Assembly: GCA_045659025.1 (NCBI GenBank)
Contig: JAZOWA010000017.1
Coordinates: forward strand, 1 to 33,222
Length of the DNA stretch: 33,222 bases
Direction of reading: 5' to 3'
Origin: SIG455 sp045659025
GTDB taxonomy: Bacteria; Bacillota; Clostridia; UMGS1810
Below, in pieces: positions 21,512 through 29,149 of this stretch (position 1 is the first letter of the stretch; the number at the start of each line of letters is the position of its first letter). The notes beneath the pieces are model-generated. The model saw nothing but the letters and a program-made list of their open reading frames with translations, ran no database searches and was not told where the DNA came from. A program made the translations under genes and the position numbers.

Positions 21512-22285
21512 TTATTTTATATCGTATAACGCCTTTGCGTTGCGTGTCGTAATCTCTGCAATATGCTCTATGGTCGTACCTCGCAGTTCGGCAATCTTTT
21601 CTGCCACGTCCTTTACATAGAACGACCAGTTCCTTTCCCCTCTGTGGGGTACGGGAGCAAGGTAGGGGGAATCCGTCTCAATCAGGAGTCGGTCCTCGGG
21701 CACTATCTTTGCCACCTCGGATAAGGTGGTGGCGTTTTTGAAGGTGACGGGGCCTGCGAAGGAGATATAATACCCCATATCAAGATAAATCTTCGCCGTC
21801 TCCACACTGCCTGAAAAACAATGTATAACCCCCGTCTTAACGGGATGCTCTTTCAATATGCGGATGGTGTCCTCCGTGGCATCACGGGAGTGAATTACCA
21901 CGGGGAGGTCAAGCTCCCTTGCCAGATCCATCTGTCTGCCGAACCAATATCTCTGCACGTCTCTGGGTGAGTTGTCATAGTAATAGTCCAGACCTATCTC
22001 ACCTATGGCTACCACCTTGGGGTGAGATGATAGTCGGATAAGCTCTGTGAGGGTATCCTCACTCATACCCTCGGCATCATGGGGATGCACACCCACTGTG
22101 GCATATATGTGGGGGTACCTTTCAGCCAAGGCAACAGAGGATATACTGCTCTCTAAATCCGCACCAATGTTTGCGACGTATCCGATACCCAAACCGGTAA
22201 GAGAAGATATAAGCTCTTCTCTGTCACCGTCAAAGCGGTCATCATCAAAATGGGCGTGACTGTCAAAGTAAACTGTATCCATCAT
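21512..22285 (-). CDS. tatD: TatD-family metal-dependent deoxyribonuclease
   Basis: TIM-barrel hydrolase of 257 residues with the metal-binding DSHAHFDD near the start, GEIGLDYYYDNSP, the VIHSRDAT and GVIHCFSGS histidines, and the terminal ETDSPYLAPVPHRGERN signature. TatD enzymes act as 3'-5' DNA/RNA exonucleases in repair and, in some cases, as D-aminoacyl-tRNA deacylase-type hydrolases; the exact role here is inferred only at family level. The ATG overlaps the hinT stop by 4 bases. Confidence 0.95.
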   Translation of the reverse strand: MMDTVYFDSHAHFDDDRFDGDREELISSLTGLGIGYVANIGADLESSISSVALAERYPHIYATVGVHPHDAEGMSEDTLTELIRLSSHPKVVAIGEIGLDYYYDNSPRDVQRYWFGRQMDLARELDLPVVIHSRDATEDTIRILKEHPVKTGVIHCFSGSVETAKIYLDMGYYISFAGPVTFKNATTLSEVAKIVPEDRLLIETDSPYLAPVPHRGERNWSFYVKDVAEKIAELRGTTIEHIAEITTRNAKALYDIK

Positions 22286-22620
22286 TGCCAGGGGAGCGCC
22301 TTTCCGCCGAGAAGGTGAAAGTGAAGGTGCATTACCGTCTGTCCTCCGTCGGCACCGCAGTTGTTAACTAAGCGGAAGCCTTTTTCGTCCACCCCCATAA
22401 TCTTTGCAATCTCGCCCACCTTGGAGAAGATATGGGCAACGATTGATGAGTTATCGGCATTTATCTCCATAGCAGAAGCAATATGCTCCTTGGGGATAAT
22501 AAGCACATGAACGGGTGCGATGGGATTGATATCTTTGAAAGCGCAGATTTTATCGTCCTCATACACGAAGGTGGAGGGAATCTCGCCCTTTGCTATCTTA
22601 CAAAAAATACAGTTTTCCAT
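22282..22620 (-). CDS. hinT: HIT-family hydrolase (HinT)
   Basis: A 112-residue histidine-triad nucleotide-binding protein. It starts MENCIFCKIAKGEIPS with the CxxC of Hint proteins, and the catalytic triad HLHFHLL is near the end (QTVMHLHFHLLGG). Hint enzymes hydrolyse purine nucleoside phosphoramidates and, in bacteria, aminoacyl-adenylates released by tRNA synthetases; the position right after alaS fits that. I start at the ATG with GAGAGGAC 8 bases upstream. Confidence 0.95.
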   Translation of the reverse strand: MENCIFCKIAKGEIPSTFVYEDDKICAFKDINPIAPVHVLIIPKEHIASAMEINADNSSIVAHIFSKVGEIAKIMGVDEKGFRLVNNCGADGGQTVMHLHFHLLGGKALPWQ

Positions 22621-22680
22621 TTTAGTCAGTCCTCTCTGAAAGGGGAGGGATTGCACAGGCAACCCCTCCTGATATAAATC

Positions 22681-25323
22681 TTATTTAATCTGGGCTGAGG
22701 CAACTTCCAATGCAGATTCAAGTGCTTTTGCCACACCTGATGCATCACTGCCGCCTGCCTGAGCAGAGTCAGGTCTGCCGCCGCCCTTACCGCCAACGAA
22801 GGCGGAAATCTCTTTCACGATATTACCGCAATGCACACCCTTTGCTACCGCATTGGCTGTGGCTGCTGCGATAAGGTTAACCTTGCCTGAAGCACATACG
22901 GCAAACACGATAAGGGCATCGGTCTCCTCTGCCTTTAAGTTATCTGCCATCTTGCGGGCGGTGTTCACGTCAATATCTGCAAAGGTACCGCGAAGGAGCT
23001 TAACTCCCTTCACATCTACCGCTTCCTTGCGGATGGCATCTAAACTGCCGCCTGCCATCTTCTCTTTGAGGGATGCAAGCTCTTTCTCAAGGGATTTGAT
23101 CTCTGCCTGATTAGCCTCAATCTTGGACACCGCATCGGCGGGAGCACACTTCAAGGCGGCTGCAATCTCTGCGATTGTCTTTTCACAATCGTTGAGCTTT
23201 GCAAGTACGTTAAGGGATGTGATCGCCTCAATACGTCTTACACCTGCGGCAATACCCGTCTCGGATACAATCTTGAATATACCGATATTGGCGGTGTTGG
23301 TCACATGGGTACCACCACAAAGCTCTGTGGAGAAATCACCCATCTCAACCACTCTCACCACATCACCGTACTTCTCGCCAAAGAGTGCCATAGCGCCCTT
23401 TGCCTTGGCATCATCAATGCTCATCTCGGTGCACTCTACGGGGAGTGAGCTTGCAATCTCTGTATTTACTATTGCCTCAACCTCTTTGAGCTGGTCAGCA
23501 GTTACTGCTTCGTAGTGGGAGAAGTCAAAGCGGAGTCTCTCGCTGTTTACAAATGAACCTGCCTGCTCCACGTGTCCGCCTACAACGGTGCGGAGTGCCT
23601 TCTGCAAAAGGTGGGTAGCAGAATGGTTCTTCTCTGTTGCGGAGCGGAGTGCAGTATCGATTGTGGCGGTTACGGTATCGCCGGATTTAATTGTGCCTGA
23701 TACCACCTTGCCTATATGGAGCATCTTGCCGTCGGGAGTCTTCTTGGTGTCTGTCACTTCAAATACGCTCTCACCGCAGGTGATAGTGCCCCTGTCACCA
23801 CACTGACCGCCACCCTCTCCGTAGAAGGGAGTCTCGGTAAGAAGGATTGTGGCATTACCGCTATCGGATGTCACCGCATCTGCCTCGGCACCGCCCACAA
23901 TAATAGCACCCACTTTGGCGGTGGTGCTTGTGGAAGTGTAGCCAACGAACTTGCTTTCGCACTTAGCGTAGATCTCTTTGAGTCCGTCGTCCTTCCAGCC
24001 TTCGCCCTCGGTGTTGCCACGGCTGTCTCTTGCACGTTTCTTCTGCTCTGCCATGCATGAGTCAAACTCATCGGAATTAACGGTAAGTCCCTGCTCACTC
24101 AAAATATCAACTGTGAGGTCTAAGGGGAATCCGTAGGTGTCGTAAAGACGGAAGGCATCTGCACCTGATAATGTGGTCTTGCCCTCGGCCTTCATGGTAT
24201 CAACAAGGGATGAGAGAATCGCAAGACCATCATTGATAGTCTCAGCAAAGCGGTTCTCCTCAATCTCGATCATCTTTTTGATATAGTCTGCCTTCTCGGT
24301 GAGCTCGGGGTACTCGGTGATGTTCTCCTTTGCCACGGTGTCAACCACTTTGTAAAGGAACGCACCCTCAATGCCTAAAAGCTTACCGTGACGTGCGGCT
24401 CTGCGGAGGAGTCGGCGGAGTACGTAGCCTCTGCCCTCGTTGCTTATCTGCACACCGTCGGCAATCATAAATGTGGTGGAACGGATATGGTCGGTAATTA
24501 CACGGAGAGATACGTCTGTCTCCTCGCTGTCACCATACTTAACCCCTGCAATCTCGGAAATCTTCGCCATGATGTTCTTCACGGTGTCAACTTCAAACAG
24601 GTTGCTCACACCCTGCATAATGCATGCAAGACGTTCAAGACCCATACCGGTATCGATGTTGGGATGGGAAAGACGGTTATAGTTGCCCTCCTCATCTTTA
24701 TCAAACTGTGTAAATACCAGGTTCCAGAATTCAACGTATCTGTCGCACTCGCAACCAAGCTTACAGTCAGGTTTACCGCAACCCGCCTCGGGTCCTCTGT
24801 CAAAGTGGAGCTCGGAGCAAGGTCCGCAAGGGCCTGTGCCGATTTCCCAGAAGTTGTCTTCCTTGCCCATTCTCACGATACGGGCAGGGTCAACCCCTAC
24901 CTTCTTTGTCCAGATATCAAAGGCCTCATCGTCGTCTTCGTATATGGTAACCCATATCTTATCCACGGGGAGCTTGAGATTCTCTGTGATGAATTCCCAT
25001 GCCCAGGCGGTAGCTTCGTTCTTGAAATAATCGCCGAAGGAGAAGTTACCCAGCATCTCAAAGTATGTGCCGTGACGAGCAGTCTTGCCCACCCTCTCAA
25101 TATCGGGGGTACGGATACACTTCTGACAGGTGGTCATCCTCTTTGAAGGGGGAGTCTCCTTGCCTGTGAAGTAAGGCTTCAAAGGCGCCATACCCGCATT
25201 GATGAGGAGCAGGGATTTGTCATCCTTCGGGATAAGGGGGAAGCTCTTGTGACGGAGATGTCCCTTGCTCTCGTAGAAAGACAAAAATCTCTCACGAATC
25301 TCGTTAAGTCCTAATTTTTCCAT
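22681..25323 (-). CDS. alaS: Alanine--tRNA ligase
   Basis: Class II synthetase of 880 residues with all domains. The catalytic core contains GYVLRRLLRRAARHGK, and the tRNA-recognition domain follows with YDTYGFPLDLT. The editing domain carries the zinc ligands in NHSATHLL (HxxxH) and ELCGGTHV (CxxxH). The C-Ala domain ends with the glycine-rich GGKGGGRPDSAQAGG. It charges tRNA-Ala and clears Ser/Gly mischarging. First gene of the alaS-hinT-tatD-rex-phosphatase operon; the consensus promoter lies 40 bases upstream, too near for a T-box leader. Confidence 0.98.
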   Translation of the reverse strand: MEKLGLNEIRERFLSFYESKGHLRHKSFPLIPKDDKSLLLINAGMAPLKPYFTGKETPPSKRMTTCQKCIRTPDIERVGKTARHGTYFEMLGNFSFGDYFKNEATAWAWEFITENLKLPVDKIWVTIYEDDDEAFDIWTKKVGVDPARIVRMGKEDNFWEIGTGPCGPCSELHFDRGPEAGCGKPDCKLGCECDRYVEFWNLVFTQFDKDEEGNYNRLSHPNIDTGMGLERLACIMQGVSNLFEVDTVKNIMAKISEIAGVKYGDSEETDVSLRVITDHIRSTTFMIADGVQISNEGRGYVLRRLLRRAARHGKLLGIEGAFLYKVVDTVAKENITEYPELTEKADYIKKMIEIEENRFAETINDGLAILSSLVDTMKAEGKTTLSGADAFRLYDTYGFPLDLTVDILSEQGLTVNSDEFDSCMAEQKKRARDSRGNTEGEGWKDDGLKEIYAKCESKFVGYTSTSTTAKVGAIIVGGAEADAVTSDSGNATILLTETPFYGEGGGQCGDRGTITCGESVFEVTDTKKTPDGKMLHIGKVVSGTIKSGDTVTATIDTALRSATEKNHSATHLLQKALRTVVGGHVEQAGSFVNSERLRFDFSHYEAVTADQLKEVEAIVNTEIASSLPVECTEMSIDDAKAKGAMALFGEKYGDVVRVVEMGDFSTELCGGTHVTNTANIGIFKIVSETGIAAGVRRIEAITSLNVLAKLNDCEKTIAEIAAALKCAPADAVSKIEANQAEIKSLEKELASLKEKMAGGSLDAIRKEAVDVKGVKLLRGTFADIDVNTARKMADNLKAEETDALIVFAVCASGKVNLIAAATANAVAKGVHCGNIVKEISAFVGGKGGGRPDSAQAGGSDASGVAKALESALEVASAQIK

Positions 25324-25365
25324 TTATATCATCCTTTCGGCTTTTGTGCATATATATACAGAATA

Positions 25366-25394
25366 ATTATATAATTTTTTACCCCTCTTGTCAA
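25366..25394 (-). promoter_or_regulatory. alaS operon promoter
   Basis: On the minus strand an exact TTGACA (25394-25389), 17-bp spacer and TATAAT (25371-25366). It is divergent from the folT promoter, and both -35 boxes lie in one inverted repeat. Confidence 0.9.
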
Positions 25395-25415
25395 CCCTTG
25401 ACGGAAGGTTGACAA
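25388..25415. promoter_or_regulatory. Inverted repeat spanning both divergent -35 boxes
   Basis: TTGTCAACC (25388-25396) and GGTTGACAA (25407-25415) form a perfect 9-bp inverted repeat with a 10-bp centre. Each arm contains the -35 hexamer of one of the two divergent promoters, so a dimeric regulator bound here would block both. No known regulator consensus is recognised. Confidence 0.5.
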
Positions 25416-25437
25416 AGGGTTTTGAGGGGAGTATAAT
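25409..25437 (+). promoter_or_regulatory. folT-uxaC promoter
   Basis: Exact TTGACA (25409-25414), 17-bp spacer and TATAAT (25432-25437). Transcription would start about 10 bases before the riboswitch. Confidence 0.92.
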
Positions 25438-25452
25438 GTAATAAAATAACGA

Positions 25453-25566
25453 AACAGAGCAGTCATTGTGCGTAAGCAATATTTTGCTTGAAGTGTCAGA
25501 GAATGGGAGTAGAGTCTCTGAACGAAAAGAGGTCACCTCTTGCGATACAATGCCACATCCGCTGTT
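25453..25566 (+). promoter_or_regulatory. Tetrahydrofolate (THF) riboswitch
   Basis: The aptamer matches the THF (folT motif) consensus. P1 is AACAG (25453-25457) with CTGTT (25562-25566), and P2 is CATTGT (25464-25469) with ACAATG (25547-25552). The conserved CTTGAAGTG, GAATGGGA and GAACGAA segments lie in order, followed by an AGAGG/CCTCT hairpin (25528-25540) and the conserved ACATCCGCTGT end. Downstream (about 25591-25620) a stem overlapping the GAGAGGAGC ribosome site is followed by T6, so ligand could act on termination, translation or both. Confidence 0.88.
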
Positions 25567-25590
25567 GCCGTAAATATACGGAATACAAGG

Positions 25591-25620
25591 TTGCTTTCTC
25601 TGTTTGTGAGAGGAGCTTTT
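25591..25620 (+). terminator. Expression platform: attenuator hairpin overlapping the folT ribosome site
   Basis: GCTTTCTC pairs with GAGAGGAGC (one bulge) around a 7-nt loop, followed by six T and the folT ATG. Formation of this stem both buries the Shine-Dalgarno sequence and resembles an intrinsic terminator. Confidence 0.55.
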
Positions 25621-25623
25621 TTA

Positions 25624-26385
25624 ATGAAAAATCTGTCTACCAAAAAGATAGTGCAGACCGCCCTTTTTGTGGCGTTGGCGCTGGTGGTGAGGATGTTCTC
25701 CGTGATGATACCCATGGGCGGAGTAAACGGGATGAGGATAGGCTTTTCCGAGGTGTTTACCAAGATGCCTGCAATCCTTTTCGGTCCGCTTCTCGGCGGT
25801 ATCGCCTCGGGGCTTGTGGATTTCCTTGCCCAGGTGATTAAGTCCGAGGGCGCGTATCTGTGGCCCATGCTTATCGTGATGATATCAGGCGGTGCCGTGA
25901 CGGGCGTTATGTGGAGGCTTATGCGGGGAATACCTGCAAGACGGATACGGGTAGCCTTCGTGGTGCTTTGTGTAGGTCTTGCCCTGTTTGGTATATACAA
26001 CCATTTCGTACTCGCCTCGGTGGGCAGCGGTGCCTGGTACGACACTCTGCAACGCCTTAAAGAGAATCTCCCCATGGCCACCTACGGTATGTATGGTGCA
26101 TCGGTACTTGGTGTTGCCTTCCTTGTGGCGGATGCCCTTATCAAACGCCGTCATCCCGACAGTTACAAAGAGGACTTTCTTCCCCTTGCGGTTACGGTGT
26201 TGGTATCGGATATCTACGTCACCACGGTCAATACCTTCGTTTTGAGATATTACTATTCGGGTCTTTCAAAGCTTCCCTTCTGGGTGGTGTATGTACCCCG
26301 ACTCATCCCCGATCTTGTGTCGGCAGTAATATTTGCATATATAATTTCTTGCTTACTCAAAGTAGCCAAAAATTTTAATAAATAG
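25624..26385 (+). CDS. folT: ECF transporter S component, folate family (FolT-like)
   Basis: Substrate-binding membrane subunit of an energy-coupling-factor importer; the shared EcfA-EcfA'-EcfT module is not in this window. 253 residues, longer than the usual 170-200. The N-terminus STKKIVQTALFVALALVVRMFSV and MRIGFSEVFTKMPAILFGPLLGGIASGLVDFLAQVI match the folate-type S components. An extra hydrophobic segment (about 95-165) precedes the C-terminal helices YVTTVNTFVLRYYY and LIPDLVSAVIFAYIISCLL. A THF riboswitch directly upstream strongly supports folate as substrate. The ATG has GAGAGGAG 7 bases upstream. uxaC follows after 11 bases. Confidence 0.88.
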   Translation: MKNLSTKKIVQTALFVALALVVRMFSVMIPMGGVNGMRIGFSEVFTKMPAILFGPLLGGIASGLVDFLAQVIKSEGAYLWPMLIVMISGGAVTGVMWRLMRGIPARRIRVAFVVLCVGLALFGIYNHFVLASVGSGAWYDTLQRLKENLPMATYGMYGASVLGVAFLVADALIKRRHPDSYKEDFLPLAVTVLVSDIYVTTVNTFVLRYYYSGLSKLPFWVVYVPRLIPDLVSAVIFAYIISCLLKVAKNFNK

Positions 26386-26396
26386 GAGTGGACACT

Positions 26397-27788
26397 ATGA
26401 AATTTATGGACAAGGATTTTCTCCTTACTACCAAGACGGCTCGCAAGCTGTATCACACTTACGCTTCCAAGATGCCGATTATTGACTATCATTGTCATCT
26501 TTCACCTCAGGAGATTTATGAGGATAAGAAATACGATAACATCGCTCAGGTATGGCTGGGCGGTGACCATTACAAATGGAGAGCAATGCGCAGTGCGGGC
26601 CTTGACGAGAAGTTTATGACAGGTTCAGCGTCTGACAGAGAGAAGTTTGATGCATGGGCATCGGTTATGCCCCTTTGCATAGGCAACCCTCTGTATCATT
26701 GGACTCACCTTGAGCTTCAGAGATTTTTTGGCATTGACACTCCCCTTTCACCCAAGACGGCGGATGAGATCTGGGAGAAAACCTCAAAGAAGCTTAAAGG
26801 TATGTCTGCCCGTTCACTTATCACCTCCTCCAATGTTGAGGTAGTATGCACCACCGACGACCCTGCAGATTCTTTGGAGTATCACATGCTCCTTGCCAAG
26901 GACGCATCCTTTACCACAAGGGTACTCCCCACCTACCGCCCCGATAAAGCGGTAAACATCACCGCACCCGACTTTGCCCAGTACATAGCAAAGCTTGCAG
27001 GTGTTTGCAATATGGAGATCAAGACGGTTGATGACGTAATAAGCGCACTTTTGAGAAGAGCCGATTTCTTCGCAGCCAACGGCGGCAAGATCTCCGACCA
27101 CGCCTTTGTGTATGTGCCCTTTGAGAAGGCGGATGACGATAAGATTGAAGCAATATTTGCCCGTGCTATGGCAGGTGAGGCAATCACCGAGGCAGAGGGG
27201 GATTGCTATAAGACCAAGATTATGCTTGCATTGGGTCGTAAGTTCCACGAGCTCGGCTGGACAATGCAGCTCCATATCGGCGCACAGAGAAATAATAACT
27301 CCCGTATGTTTGAAAAGCTCGGCCCTGACACAGGTTTTGACTCTATATCCGATGAGAAGATTGCGGGCAAGCTTGCACAGTTTTTAGACGCTCTCGACTA
27401 CGAGGGCAAGCTCCCCAAGACTATCCTCTACACATTGAACCCCGTTCACAACTTCGTGCTGGGCACAATGCTGGGCAACTTCCAGAGCAGTGAGGCACCT
27501 TCCAAGATACAGTTCGGTACTGCATGGTGGTTCGTAGACCACAGAGACGGTATGGAGGAGCAGATGAGAAACCTTGCGAGTCTCGGCCTTCTCTCCAAGT
27601 TTGTCGGTATGCTTACTGATTCAAGAAGCTTCCTCTCCTATCCCCGTCACGAGTACTTCCGCAGAATCCTCTGCAACCTCATCGGCAACTGGGTAGAGAA
27701 CGGTGAATACCCCGACGATAATGACGCACTTAAAGAAATCGTTGAGGGCATCTGCTACAAGAACGCAAAGAAATATCTTAATATATAA
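26397..27788 (+). CDS. uxaC: Uronate (glucuronate/galacturonate) isomerase
   Basis: Converts D-glucuronate to D-fructuronate and D-galacturonate to D-tagaturonate, the first cytoplasmic step of hexuronate use. 463 residues, normal. The amidohydrolase-type metal motif DYHCHLSP is at about 27-34. LHIGAQRNNNSRMFEKLGPDTGFDS, GTAWWFVDHRDGMEEQM and the C-terminal FVGMLTDSRSFLSYPRHEYFRR are family signatures. I start at the ATG of MKFMDKDFLL, with AGGAG upstream. It follows folT with no terminator or promoter between, so it appears to be under the same riboswitch. No other uronate genes (uxuA/uxuB, transporter) are in the window. Confidence 0.97.
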   Translation: MKFMDKDFLLTTKTARKLYHTYASKMPIIDYHCHLSPQEIYEDKKYDNIAQVWLGGDHYKWRAMRSAGLDEKFMTGSASDREKFDAWASVMPLCIGNPLYHWTHLELQRFFGIDTPLSPKTADEIWEKTSKKLKGMSARSLITSSNVEVVCTTDDPADSLEYHMLLAKDASFTTRVLPTYRPDKAVNITAPDFAQYIAKLAGVCNMEIKTVDDVISALLRRADFFAANGGKISDHAFVYVPFEKADDDKIEAIFARAMAGEAITEAEGDCYKTKIMLALGRKFHELGWTMQLHIGAQRNNNSRMFEKLGPDTGFDSISDEKIAGKLAQFLDALDYEGKLPKTILYTLNPVHNFVLGTMLGNFQSSEAPSKIQFGTAWWFVDHRDGMEEQMRNLASLGLLSKFVGMLTDSRSFLSYPRHEYFRRILCNLIGNWVENGEYPDDNDALKEIVEGICYKNAKKYLNI

Positions 27789-27792
27789 TTTG

Positions 27793-27818
27793 ACGGGGTG
27801 TCTTGGCAGACACCCCGT
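27793..27818 (+). terminator. Hairpin after uxaC
   Basis: A perfect 10-bp GC-rich stem (27793-27802 with 27809-27818) with a 6-nt loop, 5 bases after the stop. It lacks a T-run and may be an mRNA-protecting stem ahead of the true terminator. Confidence 0.6.
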
Positions 27819-27832
27819 ATCCATTAAAAAAC

Positions 27833-27873
27833 AAAACCTCTGACAGAGTTACTGCTCCATCAGAGGTTTTTTT
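27833..27873. terminator. Bidirectional terminator between uxaC and mtnN
   Basis: An 11-bp stem (27833-27843 with 27860-27870), 16-nt loop and T-runs on both outgoing strands. It lies between the convergent uxaC and mtnN. Confidence 0.88.
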
Positions 27874-27874
27874 A

Positions 27875-28561
27875 TTATATATTTCCCATTACGTCTTCAA
27901 GCAATCTTATGCTCTGTGATACCGCTTTTTCAAGGAAGGTCTCAAAGGATACGTCGGCACTTCCGTCGGCTTTGTCGGATACGGCACGGATAACGTTGAA
28001 GGGGATAGAGTTCACATAGCAGGTCTGCCCGATAGATGCACCCTCCATCTCGCACACGATTGCACCGAAGGAGTCAACTATTGACCTTTTCTTGTCATTG
28101 CCTGATACGAAGCAGTCACCGCTGGCAATTATACCCCTCAGGGTGTTGATGCCAAGGCGGTTTGCAGAGGCGATTATAATATCTGCAAAGTCTCTGTCAC
28201 AGGGGATCTCCACCATATCAATCCCCGAGAGAAATCCTAACGGCTCGCCCAGGGGGGTGGTGTCCATATCGTGTTGCACCACGGCGTCGGCAACACCCAC
28301 GTCGCACACATCAAGGGAGTCGGCAAGGGATCCGCCCACACCGATGTTTATAATACGTTCAACGGGGAAGGATAATATCATAGTCTGTGCACATATGGCG
28401 GAGAACACTTTGCCCACACCGCACTTTGCCACTACCACGTCCTTACCGCAGAATGTGCCTGTGTAATATGTGACACCGCCGATAGTGGTGTCTTTTTTAT
28501 TGTCGAGGCGGGAGATGATTTCTGCCACCTCAACGCCCATTGCACCTATAATACCAATCAT
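27875..28561 (-). CDS. mtnN: 5'-methylthioadenosine/S-adenosylhomocysteine nucleosidase
   Basis: Splits SAH to S-ribosylhomocysteine and adenine, and MTA to methylthioribose and adenine. 228 residues, the usual size. IGIIGAMGVEV holds the general-base Glu. NIGVGGSL, GDCFVSG, the CEMEGASIGQTCY segment and the catalytic Asp in RAVSDKADGSA are family signatures. It is the second gene after luxS (13-base gap), so the two enzymes convert SAH to homocysteine and AI-2 precursor in series. Confidence 0.96.
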   Translation of the reverse strand: MIGIIGAMGVEVAEIISRLDNKKDTTIGGVTYYTGTFCGKDVVVAKCGVGKVFSAICAQTMILSFPVERIINIGVGGSLADSLDVCDVGVADAVVQHDMDTTPLGEPLGFLSGIDMVEIPCDRDFADIIIASANRLGINTLRGIIASGDCFVSGNDKKRSIVDSFGAIVCEMEGASIGQTCYVNSIPFNVIRAVSDKADGSADVSFETFLEKAVSQSIRLLEDVMGNI

Positions 28562-28574
28562 ATCAAAGTCTCCT

Positions 28575-29036
28575 TTATGCGGGGTATGTCATTTTATCAA
28601 CGGACCAGTCGGCGAGGACATCTTTCATATCCTCTGCAATCGCCTTCGCCTCAGCAAGAGAATGGGCAAGGTAGTTACCGCACTCTTCCTTCTTTGATCC
28701 CGGTATTTCACCTGTAAATCCAAGAACGAAATCCATAGTGCCTTTAACCAATTCCAATGCTTCGCTGTGGCTGATAGAATCCCGCACAATGAAATAGAAT
28801 CCCGTTCTGCAACCCATAGGACCTACGTATATGATGCCCTCGGAGTAGGGGGTGTTCCTCACATAAGTTGCAAAAAGATGCTCAAAGGTGTGCATCCCGT
28901 CAAGGGGCAGATAGTCACCGCCGTTAGGCAGCTTCATGCGGATATCGTAGGTCACCGCGTCCCCGTCAATACGGGATATATACATACCCTTGGTGAGGGT
29001 ATCGTGATTTATTGTAAAACTTGCAATCTTTTTCAT
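28575..29036 (-). CDS. luxS: S-ribosylhomocysteine lyase (AI-2 synthase) LuxS
   Basis: Cleaves S-ribosylhomocysteine into homocysteine and DPD, the precursor of autoinducer-2. 153 residues, standard. The metal ligands His49 and His53 (HTFEH), the third ligand Cys119 (EECGN) and the catalytic Cys76 (GCRTGF) are all present, so the enzyme should be active. The ATG of MKKIASFTINHDTL has GAGGTGA upstream. It is divergent from malQ. Confidence 0.97.
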   Translation of the reverse strand: MKKIASFTINHDTLTKGMYISRIDGDAVTYDIRMKLPNGGDYLPLDGMHTFEHLFATYVRNTPYSEGIIYVGPMGCRTGFYFIVRDSISHSEALELVKGTMDFVLGFTGEIPGSKKEECGNYLAHSLAEAKAIAEDMKDVLADWSVDKMTYPA

Positions 29037-29053
29037 ACTTTCACCTCGATTTG

Positions 29054-29082
29054 ATATTAACATCCTTTGCTTTTTATGTCAA
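29054..29082 (-). promoter_or_regulatory. luxS-mtnN promoter
   Basis: On the minus strand exact TTGACA (29082-29077), 17-bp spacer and TAATAT (29059-29054), leaving about 10-17 bases of leader. Confidence 0.85.
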
Positions 29083-29149
29083 GTTTCAATTCCGCTACAT
29101 ATTCCGCCTCCTTAAAGAGCATAATAACGGAAAAGAAGGGAGCGTCATT

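Noticed and set aside
25324..25400. T-box leader before alaS
   Set aside because: The consensus promoter leaves a leader of only about 35-40 bases, too short for a T-box, and no T-box sequence (TGGNACCGCG) is seen.
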